A DNA stretch of 64,000 nt from positions 6,854,001 through 6,918,000 of the forward strand of contig CM063292.1 of the NCBI GenBank assembly GCA_032173965.1, written 5' to 3'. Each line of letters opens with the position of its first letter. Position 1 is the stretch's first letter. The DNA is from Sitta carolinensis. Its lineage: Eukaryota > Chordata > Aves > Passeriformes > Sittidae. Below, piece after piece: positions 52,400 to 64,000 of this stretch. Both the position numbers and the translations under genes were made by a program. A model generated the notes under the pieces. That model was given only the letters and a program-made list of their open reading frames with translations. It was not told the origin of the DNA and made no database searches.

Positions 52400-52685
52400 G
52401 TGGGGATGGGGGGGGAGGGGATGGGGGATTGGGGATTCGGGGATTGGGGGATGAGGGGATGGGGGATTGAGGGTGAGGGGTGTGGGAATGTGGGGATGTG
52501 GGGATTTGGGGGATGTGGTGATTTGGAGGTGAGGGGATTTGGGGATGTGGGGATATGGGGATTTGGAGACGTGGGGATGTGAGGATGTGGGGGTAAGGGG
52601 ATAAGGGGTGCAGGAATGTGGGGATGTGAGGATTTGGGAATTGGGGGATGAGGGGATTTGGGGATGTGGGAATGAGGGGATGCAG
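52400..52685. repeat. G-rich short-unit tandem array
   Basis: About 285 bp built from degenerate 8-10 bp units of the form GGGGATGT, GGGGATTT or GGGGATGA. From the length there are roughly thirty. Runs of four or more G at short intervals on the plus strand give strong G-quadruplex potential. The 179-codon minus-strand frame rich in Pro, Ser and His is a product of the repeat. Confidence 0.95.
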
Positions 52686-55600
52686 AATGTGGGAAGCAAA
52701 CCTGCCCTGCAGCTCTGGCTAGCAGGCAAGGAACTGACCCCTGTGCTTGGGCTGGAGTTCCCCAGGTTTACTGACAGTGTGTAATCCACTTAGTGTAGCA
52801 GTAAAACACTCCAGTTTTCCAACTTTGCATCCACCGAGGCTTTTAAAAATCCTTTGAATTTATCTCTAGTCATTTGCAGAGACGTTTTAATGGAGAAAGA
52901 GACATCATTATAGATTTCTTTACCTCAAACAACAGGGAAGCAGGGTACCCACTGGCAAAAACCAGAGCCAGAAACAAGAAAATAAATCTCTAGGGGACCA
53001 GGAAAATACAGTTCTGCCTGGAGATAGCATTTTTTATTTAAAGCTTTTATTGTCTAGATTTTCCAACAGGCCTCTGCTGTGAGAGGATGGGCTGTGTATT
53101 GTGTGTGTTTGGGTTTTTGCTGTTGTTTTCCCAGGGATGTTTGGCATCCTAAAGGAATCTGTGAACTACAGATGGTGCCCAAAGCAAGGAAATGTGGAAT
53201 GTGGAGTGGAACACAAATGGAGCATCTGAAGGGCTCCTGGTCTTCTCCTGCAGACCAGGGCAGCAAAGCTGAGGAGACTCTTTGCTCCTTTTCTCTAATA
53301 TCAAAGTGATTGCTGCAGGACTGTTCATTTTCCTTTCCTTTCTCTCCATCATCACCCAAAAAACCTAAACATTTTAAAGCCCAGTTTGAGCAGTGGAATG
53401 TGTGGTACATTCTTGTTTTGTCTGATGGGACAATGTCAGTGCCATGGGGGGTTGCTGAGGTAATTCTTTATTGACCATTAGTAATTCTGCGAGCTGATTG
53501 TATGAAATTCCAATGAACTGTATCATGTCAAACCCACGCTTAATTTAATATCTAATTTAATTAGCTTTTGTATTCCCTGTGCTGAAGAATGCTGATATGG
53601 GAAAACATCTCCCAGGTATGGCCTGAGCATTTCATGAGCTGTTTTTCAATTATTATTTTGGGTTTGGATTTAAGAATTTTTACATCCAAACAGAGGTCAC
53701 TTTTAAGCAGCAAAAGCAAATTTAAAAGCCCCAGTGGTTTCTTAAATTGCTAAAGAAAATTAAGAGTTACTGTATCATTTTTAGGATTTATTTTTCTTTT
53801 ACTTTTGCATTAAATTGTCAAAAAAGTATGCTGTTTAAATGAAGATATATTTATAGTAAGTGAGCTTGCTCTTTTGTCTGCAATCCCAGAGTGAGGCATC
53901 TGCCCTCTTTTCTGGGCTAAGATCAGTCACACCATGGCTGCACCAACCAAACACAGCTGATTGGAACAGAAATGCCCACTCTTCTAAAAATATCGAGATT
54001 GAGTAGAAAACAAACATTTTTCCTCAAGATATAATCCCAGGCTGTTAATTATTTTGAAGGCACTAAATTCTGAAAAAGTTGTTCCAAAATTTTAAATAAA
54101 ATCAGATTTTTCTTAGGTGAGGCATATCTAGATGGAACATTCAGACTTTCAATTGTATCTATTTTATTAAGGAGTTTGTTGGAATGGACAAAATAATCAC
54201 CTGGGTATCACAAACCCTCCCTTTCAGAACCATTCTCCCCAACACTATCCAGCCTGGATAGTGCAAGATGCCAGGATTTATTTCCTTTATCAGCTGCAGG
54301 GGCAGCAGTTGTGGCTCAAAAAAGGTCAAACAAGTCATGAAGTATGATCCAAGCAGAAATATATTTTTTTTTTAAATCTGTGTATTCACCTTTAGAGAAA
54401 GTGGAGGCTGTATAGTGTTGCTTGTAACTGATTTAACCCCTCTATGGTGCACTGGAAAAGAATGGAGTGATTTAAGTGCAGTCAGAACATGAGGTTGCTG
54501 ATGTAGCAATGACATTCACATATCTTGAAGATGTACAACTTCTGGAATACAAGTAATCAAATTTACTAGATAATTTAATTCAGATGTTTTGTGGTTACTG
54601 GAAAACAAAGACCACAAACTGAGAGAGAGGCCTAAATATCCTCTAATGATTTATTAGGAAGACTTTCAGCCTACATAAGTGTTCCTATAAAATTGACTTA
54701 ATAACTGAGATACAGAACACAGTAAGACCAGACATTTTTGTCTTACAGTTCAGTGTAACCATATCTTACAGCAACATTCTGAAAACTCAAGCAGATGTTG
54801 TTTAAATAAATTGTTTCATGAAATGTGCTGCTCTTTTCTTAAGAACAAATGTCCTTTTGGCCGGGCTTTAATGGAGATACTTTACTGACTTCAGACAACA
54901 GCAGAGAGAAAACTATAACCATATTGATTAAAACAGACGTTTTTAGTTCAAAAGCAATAATAACAAAAGAATTGAAGACCTTAGTGAGATGGAGATTCAT
55001 TCCTTGGTAAAGCTCCATGGCCCTGCCTGCAGGAATGGTAAAATGTTTGGTATTTTGGGGCAATGCAGTGCCCTGATCCCAAACCCCAGTCAGTAGGGAT
55101 GGCCCCACTGCAGGGGGTGCTCCCAGGGCTCATCCTGCTGCTCTCACACAGGGGATTTGCTGGCAGAGAGCTCAGGAGGCTTCTCCTGGTACCCCACAGG
55201 CAGAGAGATGCTCTAGGCAATGCCAGCACACCGTGTTCCAGCACAGGAACAGGGACAAGCCTCCTCTAACAGGACTGTGAGAGAATGGAAAAGACCCCTC
55301 CTGATTTCAGTGCCCTCTGCTCAGTTACTGAAGGATCAATGACCTTTCCACCTACAGGAAACTGTAGCTGGGGTGATGGCAATAATGAAGGGAGCTTTTT
55401 TTTCCATGCCCATTAAAGCCAGTTCTATTTTACAGTAAGGGCTTCATGAACAGCCTGTTGAAATATTTTATATGCTTGTAGATTGCAGCAATAGATCCAC
55501 TCAACAGCATCTCTTGCTTCCAGTATTTTTTGAAAATCCTTTGCGAGTAGATATATTTCAGGCTGTGTCAGTCAACTGAGTAGGAAGGCAATTTCCAAAA

Positions 55601-57355
55601 GCCCGTTCTATTTTTTTTTTTCTCAAAAAATGAAATTTTCAAAAGCTTTATGCAAAACCCAAGGCTGCAAAGTATCCTGGGCAAAGCTTCTGGATTTTGT
55701 TTTAAGAATCAGCTCTTCAGATCCTGAAAGATTGTACCATGCTGAGATGACCAACTGTTTAGGCAATCCACCTTCTCTTAACTGATTTGTTTGCTACCCT
55801 TATGTCCAGTGCTTCAGAAAGACTTTTCTGTGCCAAGTCCTTTGGGAATGGACTGTCCCTGGATCCTTCAGCATGTGCAGCATTGTGATCAGACAGTGCA
55901 ATAGATGGCAATATCAATATTAGTAAAGGATCTTCTGCTAGGCAGGAAATATGGGGAACACTCGATTTACTCATCAAAAGATGACATTTGTGATTATTAT
56001 CAAGCAGACTGTAAATATGAATTATTCAGTGTCAGGTTCTCTGTAAAACACAGGTGAGATTTATCACTAAGGAAACTCACCATGTTGATGTATATCTGGA
56101 AGTGTCAGATAAGAGCTATGGTATCAGAAATAGGCTTTCTGCAGAGAAACAATAACTTAATCAGTGTTTCAAACATTCAGGACATCTCTCATCTTTCAGT
56201 GTGTGCTGCTGTTTATAATGGCTGCGTGCACATGCCCTCAGATAAACTTCTATATCCTCCCCATATCTTAGTCCTTTCAGCTGACAGTTCTTGCTGAAAA
56301 TCCCCTTTGATCTTTAGACTGTTTTTCTCTGTAAGAGTCCAGATTTCCATTTGATTTGGGAAACATTCTGCATTTCTGTGACTGAAGCGCAGTACTGCAG
56401 TGGCAGAGCAGCAGCCACAGCACGTGGAAATTATTTTGCTGCTGCCAGTTTTCAAAGCAGGTGAGGTCCACTGTGATCCAGCAGGCCAGGAAACTCCTGA
56501 TCCTCTGCATGAAGCAGTTCTGGGTGGAGAGGATGGCAGCTGGTCAGTGGATTATTCTAGTGTGGCACAGTAAAGGGGCTCACAGCACCAGCATCAGCAA
56601 TGTGGCTGGGCTGGACAACACATGAAAGGTGAGTGAAAACACAGGTTAATGAAAACACAGATTAATTGACCTTAAAATAGCGTGCAAGTGGCACAAAAGG
56701 GGTTGTGCCAGCATTCCCAGAGGGCTGCCACACACAAAGCATCCCAGTTTCTCCTTCCATGTCCAACCTCCAGCTTTCTCATGCTTGATATAACTGTGAT
56801 AGGATTTTCCTCTGTATTCCTGCATGGGTGGAAACAGCTAAAACCTTTTGCCACTTAGCAAAATACCAGTGATTTACGTTCTCTTTGTCATTTATTGACA
56901 TCTCTTGCTGCCTCAGGGGAATTTTATATTTGGGCAACTGATAGATCTGGTGTTCAGCTCCAGGAATCCCGATCCTGGGATGTAGGGGCATAAACAGAGC
57001 ATGAGCACGAAAACAGAGAATTGACTGGACACAGCTGTGACTGTAGGTGCAAAGGAGGTCAGTAAATTGCCATCAGACACTAGGGCTGCAAGCTGCTGGA
57101 AATATGGTAAGAAAGGAGCATCTATCCAGCTCTGAACCCTTACAATGAAGGTGCTTCACAACAGCACTGGTATTTCCTTTTCACTTCAGAGCTGAATAGA
57201 AATTACTTGCTCGAGTTCATCAGGAATGCATGTTATAAATGATGCACCAAGCACCTGCGTCTGTGCTCGGTTTTGTAGTCAGAGATATTTTGGTGGAGCT
57301 ATTCATAAATGGGGCCTTTTCTAGAAGAAAAAATTCCACAGAGGCTTTTTTCTCT

Positions 57356-57358
<3 letters not shown>

Positions 57359-57395
<37 letters not shown>
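57359..57395. repeat. T37 homopolymer
   Basis: An uninterrupted run of 37 T after a short TC-rich lead. Confidence 0.95.
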
Positions 57396-57398
<3 letters not shown>

Positions 57399-57638
57399 TA
57401 GATGCAGAAATTCAAGTGAAGAGAATTTCAAGGACACACACAATTCTTATATGTACTATGATTGATAAATGGCAAATTTGTATTTGATCTTTTCAAAAAA
57501 ACTTACAAGAAGGAGTTCAGAAAGCTCAAAAGCCCCTAAAATTCTTTCCTGTAGAAAAAAATTCAGACTGTTTGGAGGAGTTGTTTTTTCAGTCGTCAGC
57601 ATTAGACATCTCTTTTATGTGTTTGGCAAATTGTTACC

Positions 57639-57656
57639 TTTTTTTTTTTTTTTTTT
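57639..57656. repeat. T18 homopolymer
   Basis: A run of 18 T, 240 bp downstream of the T37 tract. Confidence 0.9.
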
Positions 57657-60600
57657 CTTTCATTTTGATTTGATTAATTAGACCACAATGAAGACACTGG
57701 AATAAAATGGACTAGTTACTTCTTTTTGTTTGAAAAATAAACATTTGGTTTGAGATCACATTTTTCCACTTGAGTGCATGAGAATATTCTTTCACGGGGC
57801 TTGATTTTTGAAGATATATTCAAAAAATATCAAATGTTTCTGTTTAGCTTGCTTTAATTGCAGTTGCAATTTTTTAAATTCATCAATATTATTTGACCCA
57901 TGTTCATGTTTTTTTTGAATATACAGAGCAACTTTTGGCTACTGAGCCCTCTGGTAAAAAGATGATGAGAAACTCATCAAATTCATGAGGAAAAAAGAAA
58001 GAAAAAGCTTACCATTTTTTCCCTCAGCAGTTTTAAATCTTTCTACCTCATGAGACACAACTTGTACAATCATTAAAGAGTTCTATGACATAACCACGTG
58101 AAATTATGAAAATATATGGGGTGAGAGTATTACAAAGTGACAACAGCTGATTCCTAATTTCATCATCCATTATAATTCTTGTCTTTCTGAGCAGCTTGAG
58201 ATAAGCTGATTTTTGTGGTTGGTATATTCATATGTTGCTATGTTTCTTGAGACATGTGTACTCTGTAAAATATGTTAACCAGTGAAAGTGCCTGTCTGAG
58301 CTAAGTAAAATAAGGATAATTTAGGACATGCTGAACCCATGTAGAATTCCTCCTGCATAAGGAATGAGCCCTGAGTCAGACCAGGAAAACAAGTCTGACA
58401 GAGCTCCCCTTGCAGCCCACTGAATAACATGGAGAAAGATGGAGTGAAACAAGGGAAAAGCCCAGCTGCAGACAAAAGTTTAGATGGTGTACCTGTTTGT
58501 CTGTGAGTCAGGCTAATTCAACATCAGCACTTAAAGAGCCAGGGGGGAAGAAAAGGAAAAACCTCACCTGTGCCCCCTGACAGGATATTTTCCCTCCTCA
58601 TTACAGTAATTTCTGTATTTGCTGGGCATCAGAGTAAGGTGGCTCTCCAAAGCTTCATTTCAAAGTGCTATCTGCTTGCTACATTAAAGCTAATTATTGA
58701 ATGATAACCCAAACTCTGAAATAACAGGTGAGAAGGAGCCTGAAGTAATTTCTCCACTGTAAGCATGTTCTTCTATTTTAAGATTTTTTATGCATTTTAT
58801 GGTATGCAGCAAGTGCTTCCACATTAACATTTAAATACTTAACTTTCTATCTCTGCACTTTAATCTTATTCTTACATCCTTCAGCCTTTCATTACATTAC
58901 CATTATCTGATAAATGTACAGTTCTCTGTGTCCTTTGAAGTAGTGAATTATTATACAGTATGGACTAGATTATCCATAGATTATTTTCCATGCTACACAG
59001 TCAGAAGATTCTTGAGAGCCTGGGCAAACACTCTGCATCAGGCTGCAAGGTCTGGCTTTGTACTTGCTCCAGGATTAGGGAATTGAATTTTCCTTGTCTG
59101 GCTTTAAGAAGCATCTGTAGCCACAGGCACCTGAAGACAGTGTGTGAGCTAGAATCTTCACAACAAGCAGCACTTAATTTATTTTCTCTGAAGCGTGATT
59201 TCAGCATCTAAAAGCAAAAATTGTGCCTGCTTTAAGCATAGTTGGTCAGTACTTGAAGGAAGTTCCAAAATACTGATTTTTCAATGTCCAGTGTTTGATG
59301 CTTATTATCAACTTTAGTGATGATATTAAGGAGGAGGTAAATGTCCCAACATCCCTGAAACCATGGATCATTTAAAGACCTTTAACCTTTAATCTAAAAA
59401 AAGAAGTTTCCATCTTGTGATTGTAAAAAAGACTAAAGTCTACAGCCAACTAAAGCTACTAACCAGAGGAGTGTTGATTTCTGCTGCATAAATCCTCCTG
59501 CAAAGAGCAGTGCAGGATAATTTATTGGCTTGTACTTTTCCCTCATGATTCTTAAGACAGCTCTGGTGCATCTGGTTTGACTCGAGGAGCAGAGCTGGGA
59601 CTGGAAGGCTGCCTTGGTCCCTGCACTGGTGACATGGGCACCTGGGAGGGAGAGGTGCTCTGAATCTGTGCCTGACAGCTCAGGATGCACACAAGTGAAG
59701 GGTCCTTGCATTGCTGCTCAGGCCTACAACACCCAAACAGTGTGAAAAGGTTTCCTATAACATCTCAGACCCAAATATTCTAAAATAAAGGAACAAGAAG
59801 AGGGAAGATGTTTTGTCAGCCAGAGGTCTAAATGAAGAAAGGTGTCTGAAGCTTCATGAGCTCTGTAACTCTGTGTATGGCTCCCATAGCTCATTTCCTC
59901 ACCAGGCATCATCAAACTCTGTGATATTCATAGGAATTGCAGTGAAAATAGTTTGGAATCAAATGGCAATACCTCCACTGCACTCCTCAGTTTCTGTTTG
60001 GAGAAAATATTCATCTGCACATAATTATCTGGGTTTCCTAAGTGGATAACTCCAGCAGACTGAGCTGTTCTTTGTGCTGGACAATTGTTTAGAAGCTTAT
60101 GGTCCATGCCCAGTTCCTAATAACTTTTTCCACTCTGAAGAAAGTCAAGTGGTGCCCTTAGGAAATGTGTGATTCAGTCATTCCAATTCTCTTTTAATTA
60201 TTAATTTCTAGTCTTCATTTATATTTCATTGTACTGTAGAAAATCTCCAGTCACCACAGTGCCACTTCCATCTCTTAACAGCCTGAAATATTTATTAAAC
60301 TCATTAAGCTCCAGTCTTGGTAGCTAATTACAACAAACCCATGTTTGTGGAAGCAAATCTAGCTGTGAAGATTAAATTTAAATGAGTGCTAAAAACTCCT
60401 TGCCTTTGGAGATTTTTTGTTTTTCCTCTTTTTAATTTGTCATGCTGATTTGTAAAGCTTCCTAGTTATTCTGGTAACATTAGCACTGCTGATAACAACA
60501 GACACTGTTTGTCTTGGTGAAGTGCCAGTGTTCTAAGTACATATCTAATTTGTCCAGACAGTTTTAAAGTCTCTTGAATTAAAATTCTAAGTTTATTCTG

Positions 60601-61058
60601 AAAAGTTACAACAGAAAATTACAGATGAAAATTTGAAATGGGAAATTTTTAAACAAAATGAATTACCAGAATTCTTTGAAGTTAAAGGCAGTGAAAAAAT
60701 TCAACCCCTTTAGTACAATGAATGTCACCAAGCCATGTTTTGAGCAGGACTCCTAGAGGGTTCAGCATGTGGACTTGGTGCTATTTAAAGGTTTCAACAG
60801 ATCATGTGTAGCTGATTTTGAGGCCACTGCTAGATTTATACCTCTGTGTGTGCATTTACTGGCACAGACAAAGCGAGTTTTTGGCTCTTTCTGAAATGCT
60901 GTCCAAGTTAGACGTTCTTTGAAGGTCCATCCTCCTCTCCAGAATTATGGATGGCTATTGGAATGAAGACTTCAGCTTTTGATAGGAGGCATTCCAGAGT
61001 AGTCTTCAATTTAGGGGGTGTTCCAGAGTAGTGCTCCATCTAGAAGTCTTCCACAACA

Positions 61059-61130
61059 AAATCATGGAATGCTGATGATTGGAAGGGACTTTAAAGATCA
61101 TCTAGTCCCAATGAACCTCATTATTTTTTC
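61059..61130 (-). mobile_element. CR1 LINE 3' end fragment
   Basis: The plus strand reads AAATCATGGAATGCTGATGATTGG, then GGAAGGGACTTTAAAGATCATC and TAGTCCCAATG. This is the complement of the CR1 3' end, whose hallmark is a GATGATCTTTAAGGTCCCTTCC-type stretch. Orientation is minus, with the 3' end near 61059. About 70 bp is recognisable. Confidence 0.85.
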
Positions 61131-62880
61131 AGCAAAGTCCTCCTGTGGAGTTAGAAAAGTTTAGGCAGCTAGAGCAGGTGTAACTACTTGAATATTAATT
61201 CTTCCTAAGAGTAATTGCCTTCACTTCTACTCGTGAGCCTTTCTGGAAGCTGTCCCCAAAAGTATCACTGTACTCACACAGTGACTCCCCAAGAACCACT
61301 GAAATCATTCTGTGAATATCAGGTGACCAAAGGTTTCTGTGACAGCATTCTCTCCAACAGAAAGGGAGCAAGCTGAAATTGTAGTTTTTGAATAGGATCT
61401 ATCAGTTTGAGAGTCAAAAGGTGAAAGTCAGAGATTTAAAAAAAGGCAAAAGGCCTCTCACATAATCACCCCTGCAAAGGAAATATTCACTGATCTTTTT
61501 AACACAAAACTATATTTCCTTCTTGATTCATATGTCATTGACTTTGTCTTCACTTTTTTTGTATACACTGAATTCAGTAAATGCCCTGAAAGGAACAACA
61601 GCTGAGTGTGTAACCCGAGGATGGGTGCCTGAGTCTTGCTGCTGGCATCTGCTGAGTGGAATTTCAGGTTTACTGGCAAAGGTAATTTTGTCCTGACTTG
61701 CTCCTTGGCTGCAGAGGAGTCAGGATGTAAAGTGTTATGGTGGTGTAGAACAGAGAAATTCCTTTCTGCACACAGCAGGTCTAGCATAACCTTCGGATGC
61801 GCTGGGTCCCACCATTCCCACACCGACTGCTTTTCAGGCTGGACCATGCACAGGGACTGGATGGAAAAGTGCTCCTGGGTTTGTCACTGCCTGCTTCTTA
61901 CCCTATGGATTCAGAAAAAAATGCTTAGCATTATTTTCATACTGTTTTAAAGAATACTTGTGGGTATTCTTTGAGTTAGCTTACTAGATAAGCTTCAAGT
62001 TGAACAGGTCTGTCCCTCTGGCATTGCATGTTGTAATGAGGCAGATTTTTAGGGAAAAGTGGTCTTTTTTTTAATCCAGAGAAATAGGAGTCAGATAAGA
62101 TACTGTAGCTTTGTGGCCATCAGTGTACATTGGAAATGAAATTAGATCATGTCTTAGAGTGTTTCTGAGGCTGGCAGTTGGGTCCTGGTCCAAGGAAGAG
62201 GTGACACTGTGTCTGGCTGGGCTGTGCTCAGCCACACTGGAGTGTGCTGCACCAGCTGCTCCTCATCCTGGTCTTGTCTTTACTCTACTGAAATATTAAT
62301 GGTTCATTGCTGAGGATATAATTACTCCCTCACTCACCTTTCCAGTTTTATCCTCCAAGATGGAGAATCTGGGGATGCACAGCAAGTGCACATTGTGGAG
62401 TTCCAAAAATTCCTGAATATGAAGGACTGTTCCTTCCTGAGGACTGCAGAGGCTCTTCAAAATACAAATACATTGAAGTGCATTTCCCAAAGTGCTGAAA
62501 GTCCTTAAAATCGGTGGTTAAGATCAGGATTTTTAGTGTATAATAACAATACACATATACTAGGTTGGGAAGAAAATGGCTTATTAGACTTTTAATGTTT
62601 CAAGGAGGATCTCTCTCTCTCGAACAGCAGCACTTATTTCTGTCCCTTTGTAACAAGAGTGGACAATGACATATTTTTCTAATCTCACTCCATGGACACT
62701 CAGGACAATAAAGTTTCCAGGACCTGTGGAATACTGCTCTTAAAAATAAAAAATTCTGATAGTTATGATACCTTCAGATGTTTCTCTAAAGATACCATTA
62801 AACACATTAAATGAAACTTCTACTTATGCAGTTTACCTAAGACTGCATCTGACTTTTTGCAGGAACATTGTCTTTTCCTT
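61131..62880. other. Gene-free stretch
   Basis: Nothing recognisable. A 129-codon minus-strand frame (61458-61847) has no domain I know and no supporting context. Confidence 0.5.
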
Positions 62881-62883
62881 CCT

Positions 62884-63098
62884 AGATATTTTGTCTAAGA
62901 AAATAGTTTTCCCCTGATGAGCGAGATTTTTGTCAGAAAACAGTTGCCTGATGAGCAGAGATATTTTGTCTAGGAAAAGTCCAGGTTTAGTCACCTGATG
63001 AGCAGAGATATTTTGTCTAGGAAAAGCCAGGTTTAGTCACCTGATGAGCAGAGATATTTTGACTAGGAAAAGCCAGGTTTAGTCACCTGATGAGCAGA
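62884..63098. repeat. 46-bp tandem array
   Basis: Units begin with CCTGATGAGC at 62913, 62947, 62994, 63040 and 63086. Their lengths are 34 (truncated and diverged), 47, 46, 46 and a 13-bp partial copy. A diverged lead-in with GATATTTTGTCTA precedes the first. The three central copies are nearly identical (TCTAGG versus ACTAGG; one extra T), so the amplification is recent. No coding frame runs across it. Confidence 0.95.
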
Positions 63099-64000
63099 TC
63101 AAGGCCATTTGCAGACACCTCCATGGCCCAGGGTCAGAGCGCTCTGTGGCACTTGGACAAGGGATCTCGAGCATTTGGGATGCAGTGGGATCTGACATGT
63201 GTGCACTGAGTAGGTGATCTGTGTGAGCACAGTAAATCCAATCCACTCTGAGCTTACTGTATGGGTATAAATCAAGGATGCATCCCAGACACATTAGTCT
63301 CACTGCATTTCATTTTGTCTGGGAAAACCTGGACAGAAATATGGTAGCCCTAAGCTTCCCACATTCCACACTCCACACACACACATAATAGGTTCATGTC
63401 TTGAACCCTTGGTCTCTCTCGGGCTTTCCAGTACTGTTGATACAACACATAAATCTCAGGTTAAGTGTTCTCCTGACTTTGCAGTTATTTGCCTTTTTCC
63501 TATAGGCCCAACAGTCTTTAAATCCTTCTGATTTGCTTATTAGAGTTTTAGGTGGGAAATAACAGATGACCCTTGGTTTAGCTCTCAGGCTGATTCAGGA
63601 GAAATCTCTTCTCTGTGTAATGCCCTGGTCTCTAACAAACCACTCCAAGTGATTTTCGCAGACGTAGGCATTGTTCTCTTTGTTTCATGTTCTCTGTTGT
63701 TTTCTTAGCCAAGTTGCTTTGGTATTTATTAATTGAGAGTTGTAAGTAATTCACTTAATCTAACACTTGATCAGCAATTTCAAATCAACGTTTGAGAGGG
63801 AACGTGCCCTCAGGCAGTTGTTATTTATTCTGGTCAGGTAATTCCTTTCTGGGCTGTTTAAACAGCAACATGTTTTTTGTTCCAGTGAGACTGCCTAACT
63901 TGGGAAAAGAGTTTGCAAAAGTCTGCCTTTCTGTTTCTTTCAAAGTTTAACTAAGTAGACTGCTTAGTGTGGTAATGATAACCAAGTTCTGAGGTGGGCA
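63099..64000. other. Gene-free stretch
   Basis: AT-rich single-copy sequence with a short CA run near 63373-63384. I see no gene, RNA or transposon. Confidence 0.55.

Larger units (their letters stand above)
52690..61058. other. Gene-free AT-rich stretch
   Basis: I find no gene and no clear transposon. The segments about 53455-53600 and 60170-60400 contain clustered TAATTTAATTAGC, TTAATTATTAATT and GCTAATTACAAC words and may be conserved non-coding DNA. Homopolymers are listed separately. Confidence 0.55.

Noticed and set aside
52250..52789. 179-codon minus-strand frame rich in Pro, Ser and His
   Set aside because: It is the translation of the C-rich strand of the GGGGAT-type array.

Overview
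The window reads as vertebrate, most likely bird, nuclear DNA with no gene I can support. The main evidence for a bird is a set of degraded CR1 LINE 3' ends in both orientations. Three of them keep CR1's 3' terminal octamer (ATTCTGTG-like) or its complement; the others keep the 3' UTR wording typical of avian CR1. There are also many A/T homopolymers, ordinary microsatellites, and CpG depletion everywhere except one island. A songbird would fit, but the sequence alone does not prove it. The open frames present are short, have no recognisable domain, and many lie inside tandem repeats. The window is best read as intergenic DNA or the inside of a very long intron.

Layout: 1-13.2 kb is AT-rich single-copy sequence with a full CRE palindrome near 4.06 kb, a CR1 tail at 5.6 kb, small tandem duplications at 5.8 and 6.1 kb, and A/T tracts. 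The most structured part is 13.26-14.47 kb. It runs through a possible conserved non-coding block, a 17-bp tandem array, a 140-bp almost pure pyrimidine tract, a CpG-rich segment with a perfect CTCF core motif, and a GC-rich minisatellite built from 14-bp modules joined as 28- and 42-bp units. From 14.5 to 32.9 kb there is AT-rich sequence with two CR1 tails (15.2 kb plus, 25.1 kb minus), a C15 tract, a weaker CTCF-like site and a (TA)n tract. At 32.96-33.09 kb ATT repeats run into AAT repeats and form a large imperfect palindrome. From 33.1 to 52.4 kb there are an (ATC)n microsatellite, a G16 tract, an alternating purine-pyrimidine stretch, an old CR1 (44.8-45.1 kb) and a probable solo retroviral LTR (46.2-46.4 kb). 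At 52.4-52.7 kb there is a G-rich short-unit array. The rest is AT-rich sequence with a CR1 tail at 61.1 kb and a 46-bp tandem array at 62.9-63.1 kb.

No genes act together here. What the window may contribute is regulatory and structural: a possible insulator or loop anchor at 13.9 kb inside a repeat-built CpG island, and several candidate conserved non-coding elements that need an alignment to confirm.
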